This document shows, piece after piece, positions 48,725 through 58,501 of a stretch of 64,000 bases of DNA. The DNA is from Solwaraspora sp. WMMA2065 (GTDB lineage Bacteria; Actinomycetota; Actinomycetes; Mycobacteriales; Micromonosporaceae). Location: the NCBI RefSeq assembly GCF_030345075.1, contig NZ_CP128361.1:2356001-2420000 (forward strand), read 5' to 3'. The number at the start of each line of letters is the position of its first letter. Within the stretch, counting starts at the first letter, position 1. Made by a program: the position numbers and the translations under genes. Under the pieces are notes generated by a model, which ran no database searches, had not been told where the DNA came from, and saw nothing but the letters and a program-made list of their open reading frames with translations.

Positions 48725-51555
48725 GGTGCCCGCACCCCCGCCCCGTCGGACGGAACCGCCCCGTCGGACGGTTCCGCCGTGCCGAGCCGCCGTACCGACG
48801 CCGTGATCAGGCCCAGCACCATCAGATAGACGCCGAGGTCGAAGAAGGTCACCGGCGACACCGCGAAGCCGAGCACCGACAGTTTCAGCCCGGGCGACGG
48901 CGTCAGGAACGGCTCACCGGCCAGCAGCGCGGACAGACCGATCCCGAGACAGGTCAGCAGCCCAGCGGCGAGCAGCGGCCCGGGCCGCAGCCGGCCGGCC
49001 GCCGTCGGTGGGCGTCCGGCGTACGCCAGCTGACCGAGCCCGGCCGCGATCCCGGCCACCAGCGCGGCGACGAAGCCGCCGCCGGGCTCGTCGTGGCCGC
49101 GCAGGAACAGCCACGCCGAGACCACCAGCATCACCGGGGTGAGCAGTCGGTACGCGAACCGGAGCACCGGATCCGGCTCGGCCGGGCCGGATCCGGTGCG
49201 GCCGCGCCCGGCGGTGCCGCCAGGCCCACCGGCGACGCCGGGCCCGCCGGCGACGTCGGGCCCACCGGCGACGTCGCGTCCGGTGGTCCGGAACAGCCCG
49301 ACCAGCCCGAGTGCCACGGCGACAAGGACGGTCGCCTCACCGAGGGTGTCGAACGCCCGGAACTCGACCAGGATCACGTTGACCACGTTGCCGCCGCCGG
49401 TCGCCGGTTCCGCAGTCCGCAGGAAGTAACCCGCCGGGGCGGACAGGTCACGACGACCGGTCAGCCCGACCGTCGCGGCCACCGCGACGGCACCGGCGGC
49501 GACCGCGAGGGCGGCGGCGAAGAAGCTGACCGGCTGACGGTCGGCGCCCGGCAGCCGAGCCGGCAGCCGGCGCAGGACGAGCATCGCGACGACTGCGGTC
49601 AGTACCTCGACGAGCATCAGGGTCAACGCCACGTCCGGCGCGCCGGCGAGCAGAAACCAGGTGGCGACCATCAGGCCGACCAGGCTCAGCAGCCCGACCG
49701 CCGCGAGCGCCGACCTGGCCAGCACGATCCCGGCCAGGGCCACCGCGAGCAGCACCAGCAGCGGCCAGTCGCCGGCCGCCGCGCCAGCGGCCGGCCAGGA
49801 CGGCATCGACCCCAGCGCGGCGCTGCCGGCCGCCCCGATCAGCACCAGCAGCAGCACCGGCCGGAACAGGTGGGCGGCCGGCGAGTCGTAGCGGGTCGGC
49901 CGGCCGACGATCCCGCCCAGTCTCAGCAGCGCGCCGTAGCAGCGGTCGAAGGTGACCGCCCCGGCCGGCGGCAGCCGCACCGACTGCACCAGCCGGTCGA
50001 CCCGTCCACGGGCGGCGAACAGGGCCATCCCCGACAGCACGGTGAGCGCCGACAGCGCCAGCGCCGGGGTGAAGCCGTGCCAGAACGCCACGTACGGCGG
50101 ATCGCCGCCGGGGGACGCGTCCTCGGTCGCCTGGTCGATCAACGGGCCGAGCAGCGCGGCCGCCGGGCCGAGCAGCAGGCTCAGCAGCGCGGCGATCGCC
50201 GCCGGGGTCAGAAACGCCAACGCCGGCTCGTACAGCTCCGGCTGTCGCGGCGGTCCGGCGAAGGTCTCGTAGACGATCCGGGCGCCGTACGCGAAGGTGA
50301 GGGCGGACGCCGAAACGGCCAGCACCTCGGCCGACGGGCTGAGCCACGGATCGACCCCGGTCTTGATCAACGCGTCGAAGATCGCCTCCTTGCTGACGAA
50401 CCCGAGCAGTGGTGGCAGGCCGGCCATCGACATCGCGGCCAGGCCGGTCAGGGTGGCGGTCACCGGCATCACGTGGCGCAGGCCGGAGAGCTGTCGGATG
50501 TCCCGGCTGCCGGCCTCCCGGTCGATGATGCCGACGAGCATGAACAGGGTGGCCTTGAACAGCGCGTGAGCGACGGTGTGCAGCACCGCAGCGGCCAGCG
50601 CCGCCGGGGTGCCGACCCCGATCACCCCGACCAGCAGCCCGAGCTGGCTGACCGTCGAGTACGCCAGCATGGCCTTCAGGTCGTGCTGGCGCAGCGCGAG
50701 GAACGCACCCGCCAACGCGGTGCCGAGCCCGCCGAGGACCAGCACGATGGTCCAGGCGGCCTGGTCGGCGTAGATCGGCGAGAACCGGATCAGCAAGTAG
50801 ATCCCGGCCTTGACCATCGTCGCGGCGTGCAGGTAGGCGCTGACCGGGGTGATCGCCACCATCGCGCTGGGCAGCCAGAAGTGGAACGGGAACTGCGCGG
50901 ACTTGGTGAACGCCGCGACGATCAGCAGCCCGCCGACCACCCAGGCGACCGGCGAGCCGAGCAGCCGGTCGGGGTAGGCCAGGATGGTGGTCAGGTCGCT
51001 GGTGCCCAGCTGGACCGTCATCACCACGACCGCCGCCAGCAGCGCCAGGCCGCCACCGGCGGTGACCAGCAACGCCCGGGTGGCGGGGCGGGCCGCCGCC
51101 GGACTGGCCTGGCCGATCAGGAAGAACGAGCAGATCGTGGTCAGCTCCCAGAACAGGAACAGCAGTACCGTGTCGGCGGCGAAGACCAGGCCGAGCATCG
51201 CCACGGTGAACAGGGTCAGCAGCGTGTAGAGCGCGGCGCACGGGCGGTGCGGGGCGAGGTAGCGCGGGCAGTACATCATGATCAGCGCGCCGACCCCGAG
51301 CACCAGCAGCCCGAAGACCATCGCCAGGCCGTCGAGCCGCAGCGCGAACGCGATGTCCAGCGACGGCAGCCAGCGCGCCGAGACCGCGACCGCGCCGTTG
51401 TCCAGCACCACCGGCAGCCGGGAGGCGAGCAGCCCGCAACCCAACAGGTAGCCGACCGCGAGCGGGTAGCCGGTGTCGCGGCCGAGCGATCGGGTGAGCA
51501 GTGGTACGGCGGCGGCGAGCCCGGTCAGCAGGGCCAGCACCGCGACCATCGTCAA
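48721..51555 (-). CDS. mnhA: Mrp antiporter subunit A fused with B-like domain
   Basis: The largest subunit, about 944 residues. The NuoL-like part (residues 1-650) has FLFWELTTICSFFLIG, FTKSAQFPFHFWLPSAM and STVSQLGLLVG. The MrpA C-terminal extension with APDVALTLMLVEVLTAVVA comes next. An MnhB-like block (LTPVMLVVSAWLFLRGHDEPGGGF) ends the protein, so no separate mnhB exists. The linker between them is a Gly/Pro repeat (DVAGGP). TTG 51555 follows GAGGGG at seven bases; ATG 51549 is the alternative. It heads the operon. Confidence 0.94.
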   Translation of the reverse strand: MTMVAVLALLTGLAAAVPLLTRSLGRDTGYPLAVGYLLGCGLLASRLPVVLDNGAVAVSARWLPSLDIAFALRLDGLAMVFGLLVLGVGALIMMYCPRYLAPHRPCAALYTLLTLFTVAMLGLVFAADTVLLFLFWELTTICSFFLIGQASPAAARPATRALLVTAGGGLALLAAVVVMTVQLGTSDLTTILAYPDRLLGSPVAWVVGGLLIVAAFTKSAQFPFHFWLPSAMVAITPVSAYLHAATMVKAGIYLLIRFSPIYADQAAWTIVLVLGGLGTALAGAFLALRQHDLKAMLAYSTVSQLGLLVGVIGVGTPAALAAAVLHTVAHALFKATLFMLVGIIDREAGSRDIRQLSGLRHVMPVTATLTGLAAMSMAGLPPLLGFVSKEAIFDALIKTGVDPWLSPSAEVLAVSASALTFAYGARIVYETFAGPPRQPELYEPALAFLTPAAIAALLSLLLGPAAALLGPLIDQATEDASPGGDPPYVAFWHGFTPALALSALTVLSGMALFAARGRVDRLVQSVRLPPAGAVTFDRCYGALLRLGGIVGRPTRYDSPAAHLFRPVLLLVLIGAAGSAALGSMPSWPAAGAAAGDWPLLVLLAVALAGIVLARSALAAVGLLSLVGLMVATWFLLAGAPDVALTLMLVEVLTAVVAMLVLRRLPARLPGADRQPVSFFAAALAVAAGAVAVAATVGLTGRRDLSAPAGYFLRTAEPATGGGNVVNVILVEFRAFDTLGEATVLVAVALGLVGLFRTTGRDVAGGPDVAGGPGVAGGPGGTAGRGRTGSGPAEPDPVLRFAYRLLTPVMLVVSAWLFLRGHDEPGGGFVAALVAGIAAGLGQLAYAGRPPTAAGRLRPGPLLAAGLLTCLGIGLSALLAGEPFLTPSPGLKLSVLGFAVSPVTFFDLGVYLMVLGLITASVRRLGTAEPSDGAVPSDGAGVRAP

Positions 51556-51630
51556 CGGGCACCCCTCGGTGCGGCGGTGACCCAGGGGTACGGACCGGCC
51601 CGGCACCGGCCGGCGGTCGTCGGGCGCACC

Positions 51631-52293
51631 TCAACCGTCCTCGCTGGCGGCCAGCAGCACCGGCCGGGTGGCATCCCGGACCACCTGGTCGGCGACGCTG
51701 CCGAGCAGCCGGTTGGACAGTCCACGGCCCCGCCGCCCGACCACGATCATGTCCACGTCGCGCGCCTGAGCGACGTCCAGCAGGGCCCGGGCGGGCCGGC
51801 CGGTGACGATCTCGATGCTGCTCGGCAGCGGCTGCCCGACGGCGTGGCGCAGTCGGGCCGCCCGGTCGGTGAGCAGTTCCCGTGCCCGGTCCAGCTGGTC
51901 GACTTCTTCGGCGGTGCGTTCGCCCCGCTCGACGGCGGCGACGTCGACCACGGTGGTCAGGATCAGCTCGCCGACCCGACCGGCGAGCACCCGGTGCGCC
52001 GTACGCAGGGCGTGTTCGGAGTCGGCGGAGCCGTCCAGGCCGACCAACACCCGGGGCCCCGTGCCGGGTGCGCTCGGCCCGGTGTCGGGCGGTGCCGGGC
52101 GGGTTTCCAACCGCCCCGTCGGTCGCGATCCGCGCTCCACCGCGATCGGGACGAAGAGCAGTCCGAGCACGGCGCCCAACGGATACCAGTACCAGGCGCG
52201 TTGGCCGTGCCGGGCGATGAACACCGCCACCGCTACGATCCCGGAGAGCACCCAGACGGCGACGACGGTCACGATGTAGCCGGCTGTGGACAT
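51631..52293 (-). CDS. Universal stress protein with N-terminal membrane hairpin
   Basis: A 220-residue protein with two N-terminal TM segments (about 5-26 and 34-52) and a Pro-rich linker. The Usp domain follows (VLVGLDGSADSEHALRTAHR), ending with the ATP-binding G-2x-G-9x-G motif in GRRGRGLSNRLLGSVADQVV. ATG 52293 follows GGAGGGAG. It lies 75 bp upstream of the Mrp operon in the same direction, so it may sense conditions relevant to pH or Na+ stress; that is inference. Confidence 0.88.
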   Translation of the reverse strand: MSTAGYIVTVVAVWVLSGIVAVAVFIARHGQRAWYWYPLGAVLGLLFVPIAVERGSRPTGRLETRPAPPDTGPSAPGTGPRVLVGLDGSADSEHALRTAHRVLAGRVGELILTTVVDVAAVERGERTAEEVDQLDRARELLTDRAARLRHAVGQPLPSSIEIVTGRPARALLDVAQARDVDMIVVGRRGRGLSNRLLGSVADQVVRDATRPVLLAASEDG

Positions 52294-52736
52294 CCAGCTC
52301 CCTCCGGTTGCACGTACCGGTCGACCCGCCCGACCATCTGACCTGGTCACCGCTGGTGTCGCCGACTACCCGGGAAACGCCGGTCCTACCCGGCCGCCCG
52401 GCGGGTTCACCCCGGCGGGTGGTGTCGGTCGGGGCGGGGCGCGGTCCGGGCGGGCGCTTGAACCGGACCGGTCACCGGCCCGTACTCCCGGTGGGGAGCG
52501 GGTGCCGCCCTGCCCGCTCCCGCGCGGCTCCCGGACCGTCCGTCTACGACCGGGTTGCCCACGGTGAGCATGGGCGGGTGAGCAGACCACGCCATCCCGT
52601 GGATGGCGGACGCGCGAAAGATGGATAGCCTGAGAGGCATGTGGGGTCCCTGCGGCGGGAGACGACGGTCCCCCACGTGACCGACGGCGGGCGGCCGGGC
52701 CGACCCGCGTGACGCCGTACGACGAGGAGGAGGATC
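52294..52736. promoter_or_regulatory. 443-bp divergent region between Usp and MoxR genes
   Basis: No protein gene is supported. Toward moxR, TAGCCT (52626-52631) lies seven bases before an ATG opening a 13-codon ORF (MWGPCGGRRRSPT, 52639-52680), which could be a leaderless leader peptide. The same stretch forms a stem from GTGGGG (52641-52646) and CCCCAC (52671-52676). The moxR ribosome site GAGGAGGAGG comes 55 bp later. Upstream of the Usp gene I see no clear promoter. The remainder is GC-rich without structure. Confidence 0.35.
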
Positions 52737-53807
<1,071 letters not shown>

Positions 53808-53810
53808 CCG

Positions 53811-55109
53811 ATGCGGGCGGCGCTGCGCGGCCTGACCACCCGCGGCCGGTCGTTCCTGGCCGCCGGCGCGGCGGCGGTCGTCTCGGCACTGATCCTCGGC
53901 GAGAAGGACCTGCTGCGGGTCGCCATCCTGCTGGCCGTCCTGCCGCTGCTGGCCGCCCTGTACGTGGGCCGTAGCCGGTACAAGCTGGCCTGTACCCGCT
54001 CGCTGGAACCGCACCGGATCCCGGTCGGCTCCAACGCCCGGGTGGTGCTGCGGCTGCAGAACCTGTCCCGGCTGCCCACCGGCACCCTGCTGCTGGAGGA
54101 CCGGCTGCCGTACGCCCTGGGCAGCCGGCCCCGGGTGGTGCTGGAACGGCTCGGTGCTCAGCAGGCCAGTTCGGTGGCGTACACGGTGCGGGCCGAGGTC
54201 CGCGGCCGCTACGAGGTCGGCCCGCTGGTGGTCCGGCTCACCGACCCGTTCGGCCTGTGCGAGCTGACCCGGGCCTTCCCCAGCGTCGACCGGCTCACGG
54301 TCATCCCACAGGTCACCGCGCTGCCGTCGGTCCAACTCGCCGGCGAGTACGCCGGTTCCGGTGACAGCCGGGCCCGGTCGGTGGCGGTGCACGGCGACGA
54401 CGACTCCGCCACCCGCGAGTACCGCCGCGGTGACGACCTGCGCCGGGTGCACTGGAAGTCGACCGCCCGCACCGGTGAGCTGATGGTGCGCCGGGAAGAA
54501 CAGCCGTGGGAGACCCGGGCGACCGTGGTGCTCGACACCCGCGCGTACGCGCACCGTGGCGAGGGCCCGACGGCGAGCTTCGAGTGGGCGGTGGCGGCGG
54601 CAGCGAGCATCGCCGTGCACTTCCGGTCGAACGGCTACCGGCTGCGGCTGGTCACCGACACCGGCATCGACGCCGACGCCACCGAGGCCGACGGGGACGG
54701 ACTGCTGCTCGACCGGCTGGCCGACGTCACCGCCAGCCAACGCAGCGACATCGCCACCCTGGTCGAGCAGGTACGCCGCCGCTCGGACAGTTCACTGGTG
54801 ATCGCGTTGTTCGGAGCGCTCACCCCGACCGAGGCTAAGCTGCTGGCCGGGCTGCGGGGCAACCGGTCGACCTGCGTCGGCCTGCTGATCGACAGCTCGA
54901 CCTGGATGAATCTGAGCCCGGACGAACGGGCCGAGGCCGACCGGGCGCACGGTGCCGCCGCGCTGTCGCTGCTGCAGAGCGGCTGGCGGGTGATCGGAGT
55001 GAACCATGGCGACCAGTTGCCGTCGCTGTGGCCGCAGCTCGCCCGGGGTTCCCAGGGCTTCGCCTGGCGGGCCGCGCTGGCCGAGACGATAGCCGGAGGA
55101 GTGAATTGA
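53811..55109 (+). CDS. DUF58 protein with vWA-like domain
   Basis: A 432-residue protein. Two N-terminal TM segments (about 15-52) precede a beta-rich region with EVRGRYEVGPLVVRLTDPFGL. The DUF58 core YRRGDDLRRVHWKSTARTGEL follows, and a vWA-like C-terminal part has VVLDTRA but an incomplete MIDAS. DUF58 proteins are common partners of MoxR ATPases. Its TGA overlaps the TTG start of the transglutaminase. Confidence 0.92.
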   Translation: MRAALRGLTTRGRSFLAAGAAAVVSALILGEKDLLRVAILLAVLPLLAALYVGRSRYKLACTRSLEPHRIPVGSNARVVLRLQNLSRLPTGTLLLEDRLPYALGSRPRVVLERLGAQQASSVAYTVRAEVRGRYEVGPLVVRLTDPFGLCELTRAFPSVDRLTVIPQVTALPSVQLAGEYAGSGDSRARSVAVHGDDDSATREYRRGDDLRRVHWKSTARTGELMVRREEQPWETRATVVLDTRAYAHRGEGPTASFEWAVAAAASIAVHFRSNGYRLRLVTDTGIDADATEADGDGLLLDRLADVTASQRSDIATLVEQVRRRSDSSLVIALFGALTPTEAKLLAGLRGNRSTCVGLLIDSSTWMNLSPDERAEADRAHGAAALSLLQSGWRVIGVNHGDQLPSLWPQLARGSQGFAWRAALAETIAGGVN

Positions 55110-57613
55110 CCACCCGCAGACACCTCGGTCTGGTCGCGGCGGCAGCCACCCTGATGGCGGCCGCGCCGATGGCCACCATCTTCCAGGACTGGACCTGGCT
55201 GGTGCAGTGCGCGATCACCGTGACCATGATCGGTGGCGCCGGGATGCTGGTCCGCTCGTTGCGGGCTCCCGGATGGCTGCACCCGGTGGCCATGATCGGC
55301 GCGCTGCTCCTCGCCCTGACCTGGCTGTTCCCCAGCGGCGACGAGTTCCTCGCGGTGCTGCCGTCGCCGGCGACAATCGGCCACTTCGGTGCGCTGCTGG
55401 CCCAGTCGGCGCAGGACGTGCACGCGTACGGCGTGCCGGTGCCCGACGGCGACGCGCTGCTGTTCATCACCGCGCTGGGGATCGGTTCGGTCGCGGTCGT
55501 CGTCGACGTGCTCACGGTGACCCTGCGCCGGCCGGCGCTGGCCGGCCTGCCGATGCTGGCGATCTACTCGGTGCCGGTGGCGATCTACGTCGACAGCGTT
55601 CCGGCGGCACCGTTCGTGGTCGGCGCGGTCGGCTACCTGTGGCTGCTGATGGCCGACAACGTCGACCGGGTCCGCCGGTTCGGCCGCCGGTTCACCGGCG
55701 ACGGCCGGGACGTCGACGTGTGGGAGCCGTCGCCGCTGGCCGCCGCCGGTCGGCGGCTCGCCGTGCTCGGGGTGGTCATCGCGGTGCTGATCCCGCTGAC
55801 CATCCCCGGCATGACGTCCGGGCTGCTGACCAACCTCAGCGGCGGCGGGACCGGCGGCAACGGGCTGGGCAACGGCCCCGGCCAGGTGAACCTGTTCGCG
55901 GCGTTGAGCGGCCAGCTCAACCAGAGCGAGGTCACCGAGATGGTCCGGGTGACGACCAACGACCCGGCCCCGGCGTACCTGCGGATCGGTATCGCCGATG
56001 AGCTGCGCGAGGACGGTTTCGCCAGTCGCCCGCCACGCGGGCGGCCGGACTCGGCCCGGTCGCTGCCCGACCCGCGGACCGACCCGGACATCCGCAACAC
56101 CGGGGTCAGCCACCAGGCGTACGAGGCGACCGTCGAGGTCACCGGGAACTTCAACATGGCGCTGCTGCCGACCTACGCGGTGCCGGTGCAGATGCGCGAC
56201 GTGGACGGCAACTGGGCGTACGACCGCACCGCGCAGATCGTCTTCTCCGGCCAGTCGCGGGCCCGCAACATGACCTACGGATTCGAGTACGTCCGCACCA
56301 GCTACACCCCGGGGGCACTGCGCCGGTCCCAACCGTTGCCGGCCGACAACGACCTGCGGCAGGCGTTCACCGCAGTGCCGCAGGTGCCGCAGGTGACCGA
56401 GCTGGTCGGGGAGCTGACTGCCGGCGCGCGCAGCGACTACGACCGGGTGCTGGCCATCTACGAGCACTTCTCCCGAGACAACGGTTTCACCTACAGCCTG
56501 GCCACCGAGGGCGGCACGGCCGGCCAGGACATCGTCAACTTCCTCGACAACAAGGTCGGTTTCTGCCAGCAGTACGCCGCCGCGATGGCGTGGCTGGTCC
56601 GCGCCGCGGACGTACCCGCCCGGGTGGCGTTCGGTTTCACCAACGGCTCCCGACGACTGGAGAACACGTACACGCTGACCAACCTGAACCTGCACGCGTG
56701 GACCGAGGTCTACTTCGACGGGCTCGGCTGGGTGCCGTTCGACCCGACCCCGGCGGCGAGCATCCCCGGCTCGGTGCGCTCCGAGTGGGCGCCGGACGTG
56801 GACGCCCCGCCGGACGCCGGACCGAGCGCCGGACCGAGCGCGGCCCCGTCCGCCGCGCCTTCGACGACGGCGCTGCCGGAGACCGGGCCCGGCCAGCTCG
56901 ACCCGGGTGCACTGGGTGCCGGATCCGCTGCCGATTCCACCGCCGGTCCCCGTTGGCCGTGGTGGGCCCTCGCTGGTGTGGTCGCGGTGCTCGTGTTGGC
57001 GGCCCTGCCTGCGGCCCGACGCGCGACGGTACGCCGTCGGCGGCTGGCCCGTGTCCTGGCTCCGGTGACCCCGGCGGGCACCGACCCGACGGACGCTCGG
57101 GACGCCGACTCCCCCGCCGCGAGCGGGGCCGCCGCCGGTGGTGCTCCGCTGATGACCGTCACCGGCGCCGACGCCGGGGCCGCCCGGCAGCACGCGCACG
57201 CCGTCTGGAGCGAACTGGTCGACACCCTGGTCGACCTGCGGATGCCGGTCGACCGGTCGGAGACGCCACGGGCAACCGCGGCGCGGCTGGCTGCTCTGGA
57301 GTCGGTCCACGGTGCGGCGACCGACGCGGTCCAGCTACTCAGCCAGGCGGAGGAGCGGGCCCGGTACGCCCGTCAACCGGTGCCGGGCGAGCCGCTGGTC
57401 GAGGCGTTGGGGCGGGTACGGGCGGCGTTGGCGGCCGGGGTGGGTCGGCGTACCCGGCTGGCGGCCCGGCTCCTGCCGCTGTCGGTACTGCTGCGCTGGC
57501 GGGACGCGGTTGTCGAGGCGTACAGCCGGGTCTTCTCGGTCGTCGGCCGGTGGCGCGACGCGGCGGCGCGGTTGAGTCCGCGCCGGCTGTTGGCCAACCG
57601 GGCGGGTCGCTGA
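55106..57613 (+). CDS. Membrane transglutaminase-like protein (TgpA type)
   Basis: An 835-residue protein. Six or so N-terminal TM segments (to about residue 240) are followed by an extracellular transglutaminase domain. Its triad is Cys in DNKVGFCQQYAAAMAWL, His in LNLHAWTEVYFDGLGW and Asp in PFDPTP. A Pro/Ser linker with SAGPSAAPSAAP, one TM (WPWWALAGVVAVLVLAAL) and a cytoplasmic DUF4129-like tail close it. TTG 55106 was chosen because GGAGGAG precedes it and it overlaps the DUF58 stop (TTGA). The substrate is unknown. Confidence 0.92.
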   Translation: MTTRRHLGLVAAAATLMAAAPMATIFQDWTWLVQCAITVTMIGGAGMLVRSLRAPGWLHPVAMIGALLLALTWLFPSGDEFLAVLPSPATIGHFGALLAQSAQDVHAYGVPVPDGDALLFITALGIGSVAVVVDVLTVTLRRPALAGLPMLAIYSVPVAIYVDSVPAAPFVVGAVGYLWLLMADNVDRVRRFGRRFTGDGRDVDVWEPSPLAAAGRRLAVLGVVIAVLIPLTIPGMTSGLLTNLSGGGTGGNGLGNGPGQVNLFAALSGQLNQSEVTEMVRVTTNDPAPAYLRIGIADELREDGFASRPPRGRPDSARSLPDPRTDPDIRNTGVSHQAYEATVEVTGNFNMALLPTYAVPVQMRDVDGNWAYDRTAQIVFSGQSRARNMTYGFEYVRTSYTPGALRRSQPLPADNDLRQAFTAVPQVPQVTELVGELTAGARSDYDRVLAIYEHFSRDNGFTYSLATEGGTAGQDIVNFLDNKVGFCQQYAAAMAWLVRAADVPARVAFGFTNGSRRLENTYTLTNLNLHAWTEVYFDGLGWVPFDPTPAASIPGSVRSEWAPDVDAPPDAGPSAGPSAAPSAAPSTTALPETGPGQLDPGALGAGSAADSTAGPRWPWWALAGVVAVLVLAALPAARRATVRRRRLARVLAPVTPAGTDPTDARDADSPAASGAAAGGAPLMTVTGADAGAARQHAHAVWSELVDTLVDLRMPVDRSETPRATAARLAALESVHGAATDAVQLLSQAEERARYARQPVPGEPLVEALGRVRAALAAGVGRRTRLAARLLPLSVLLRWRDAVVEAYSRVFSVVGRWRDAAARLSPRRLLANRAGR

Positions 57614-57832
57614 CCCGTCCCGGGGTTTCGCGAAACCGCCACCTCGGGTCGGCGCACCGGGCATAATCGCCCACGTGCCGAGACGCTTGATCGCAGCGCG
57701 GTCAGTCAAGCAGCGCGGTCAGTCGACGAGATCCGTGGCCGACCGCCGCTGCCCCGCGTGGCGGGCCGGTAGGCGGGCACGACAAGACCACCCGGCTCAC
57801 GCCGAACCGGGCGGCTGGTCCCGCCCGCTAGG
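57614..57832. terminator. Convergent intergenic region with palindrome and direct repeat
   Basis: A 14-bp perfect palindrome GGTTTCGCGAAACC (57624-57637) lies just after the transglutaminase stop and could fold as a bidirectional terminator, though without T tracts. A 15-bp direct repeat GCAGCGCGGTCAGTC occurs at 57693-57707 and 57710-57724. No gene is seen in these 219 bp. Confidence 0.35.
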
Positions 57833-58219
57833 TCAGCGGTGGCCCTCCGGCCGCTGGCGCCAGCGCTCGTCCAGCCGGTCGATCAGCGATGACCGTCGCC
57901 CGCTGCGGGTCCTCCGACGTGTGGTCCCGCCGACCACCCGCAGGTCGGGCGAGTTCGACTTGCGCTGGGACTGCATGGCGAACGCCGCTGCCCCGAGCAT
58001 GACCACGAAGCCGGCCACACCGAGCAGCGGCACTTTGCTCACTGTGCCGTAAACGACCAGGGCAAGGCCAATGATGATCACACCGGCAGCGACGAGCAGG
58101 CGACGCCGCGCGTGGAAACGCGGGTCGCTGGCGCGCACGGCCGAGGCGAATTTGGGGTCCTCGGCAAGCGACCGCTCGATCTGCTCGAACAGCCGCTGCT
58201 CGTGCTCCGAGAGCGGCAC
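57833..58219 (-). CDS. DUF3040 membrane protein
   Basis: A 128-residue actinobacterial family member. It starts PLSEHEQRLFEQIERSLAED with FASAVR, the DUF3040 signature. Two TM segments (about 43-62 and 67-86) and an Arg-rich tail follow. Its function is unknown; it is often found near mraZ and the transglutaminase operon. It converges on the transglutaminase gene. Confidence 0.93.
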   Translation of the reverse strand: MPLSEHEQRLFEQIERSLAEDPKFASAVRASDPRFHARRRLLVAAGVIIIGLALVVYGTVSKVPLLGVAGFVVMLGAAAFAMQSQRKSNSPDLRVVGGTTRRRTRSGRRSSLIDRLDERWRQRPEGHR

Positions 58220-58501
58220 GGCACTCCTCCCCGGTCACGTTGGTCAGCCCGGTCGGACCGACAGACCGTGGCAGCCAACCGGCTGCTTACCCGCAAGTCT
58301 ACGAGGGGGGTCGCGGGTCGGAAAGCCGGACGACGGACCGCCTAGGTTGATTTTCCGTCCGGCGGACGTCATCACCTGGTAACAGAGTAGCCGCCCAACC
58401 GGACAGTGCACCGCTGCCCGGCCCTCGTCACACCAGGAACTCGATCTTTCTCGCCCACCGCACCGCGAGTTTCACTCTCATAGCACACTCAACCGGGCAA
58501 A
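58220..58501 (-). promoter_or_regulatory. Upstream region of the DUF3040 gene
   Basis: This 282-bp spacer carries a 13-bp dyad CGTCCG-G-CGGACG (58356-58368) and a 17-codon minus-strand ORF (58428-58481, beginning MRVKLAVRWARK) without a ribosome site. I see no clear promoter boxes and support no full gene. Confidence 0.3.

Noticed and set aside
49093-52341. Long plus-strand open frame opposite mnhA and the Usp gene
   Set aside because: Low-complexity Arg/Gln/Gly/His composition and exact antisense position to well-supported genes.
54635-57310. 891-codon minus-strand open frame
   Set aside because: Antisense to the DUF58 and transglutaminase genes, which carry intact catalytic motifs.
58428-58481. 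17-codon basic ORF MRVKLAVRWARK... after the phosphodiesterase
   Set aside because: No ribosome site or promoter and nothing to compare it with. It was mentioned with the intergenic region but not called as a gene.
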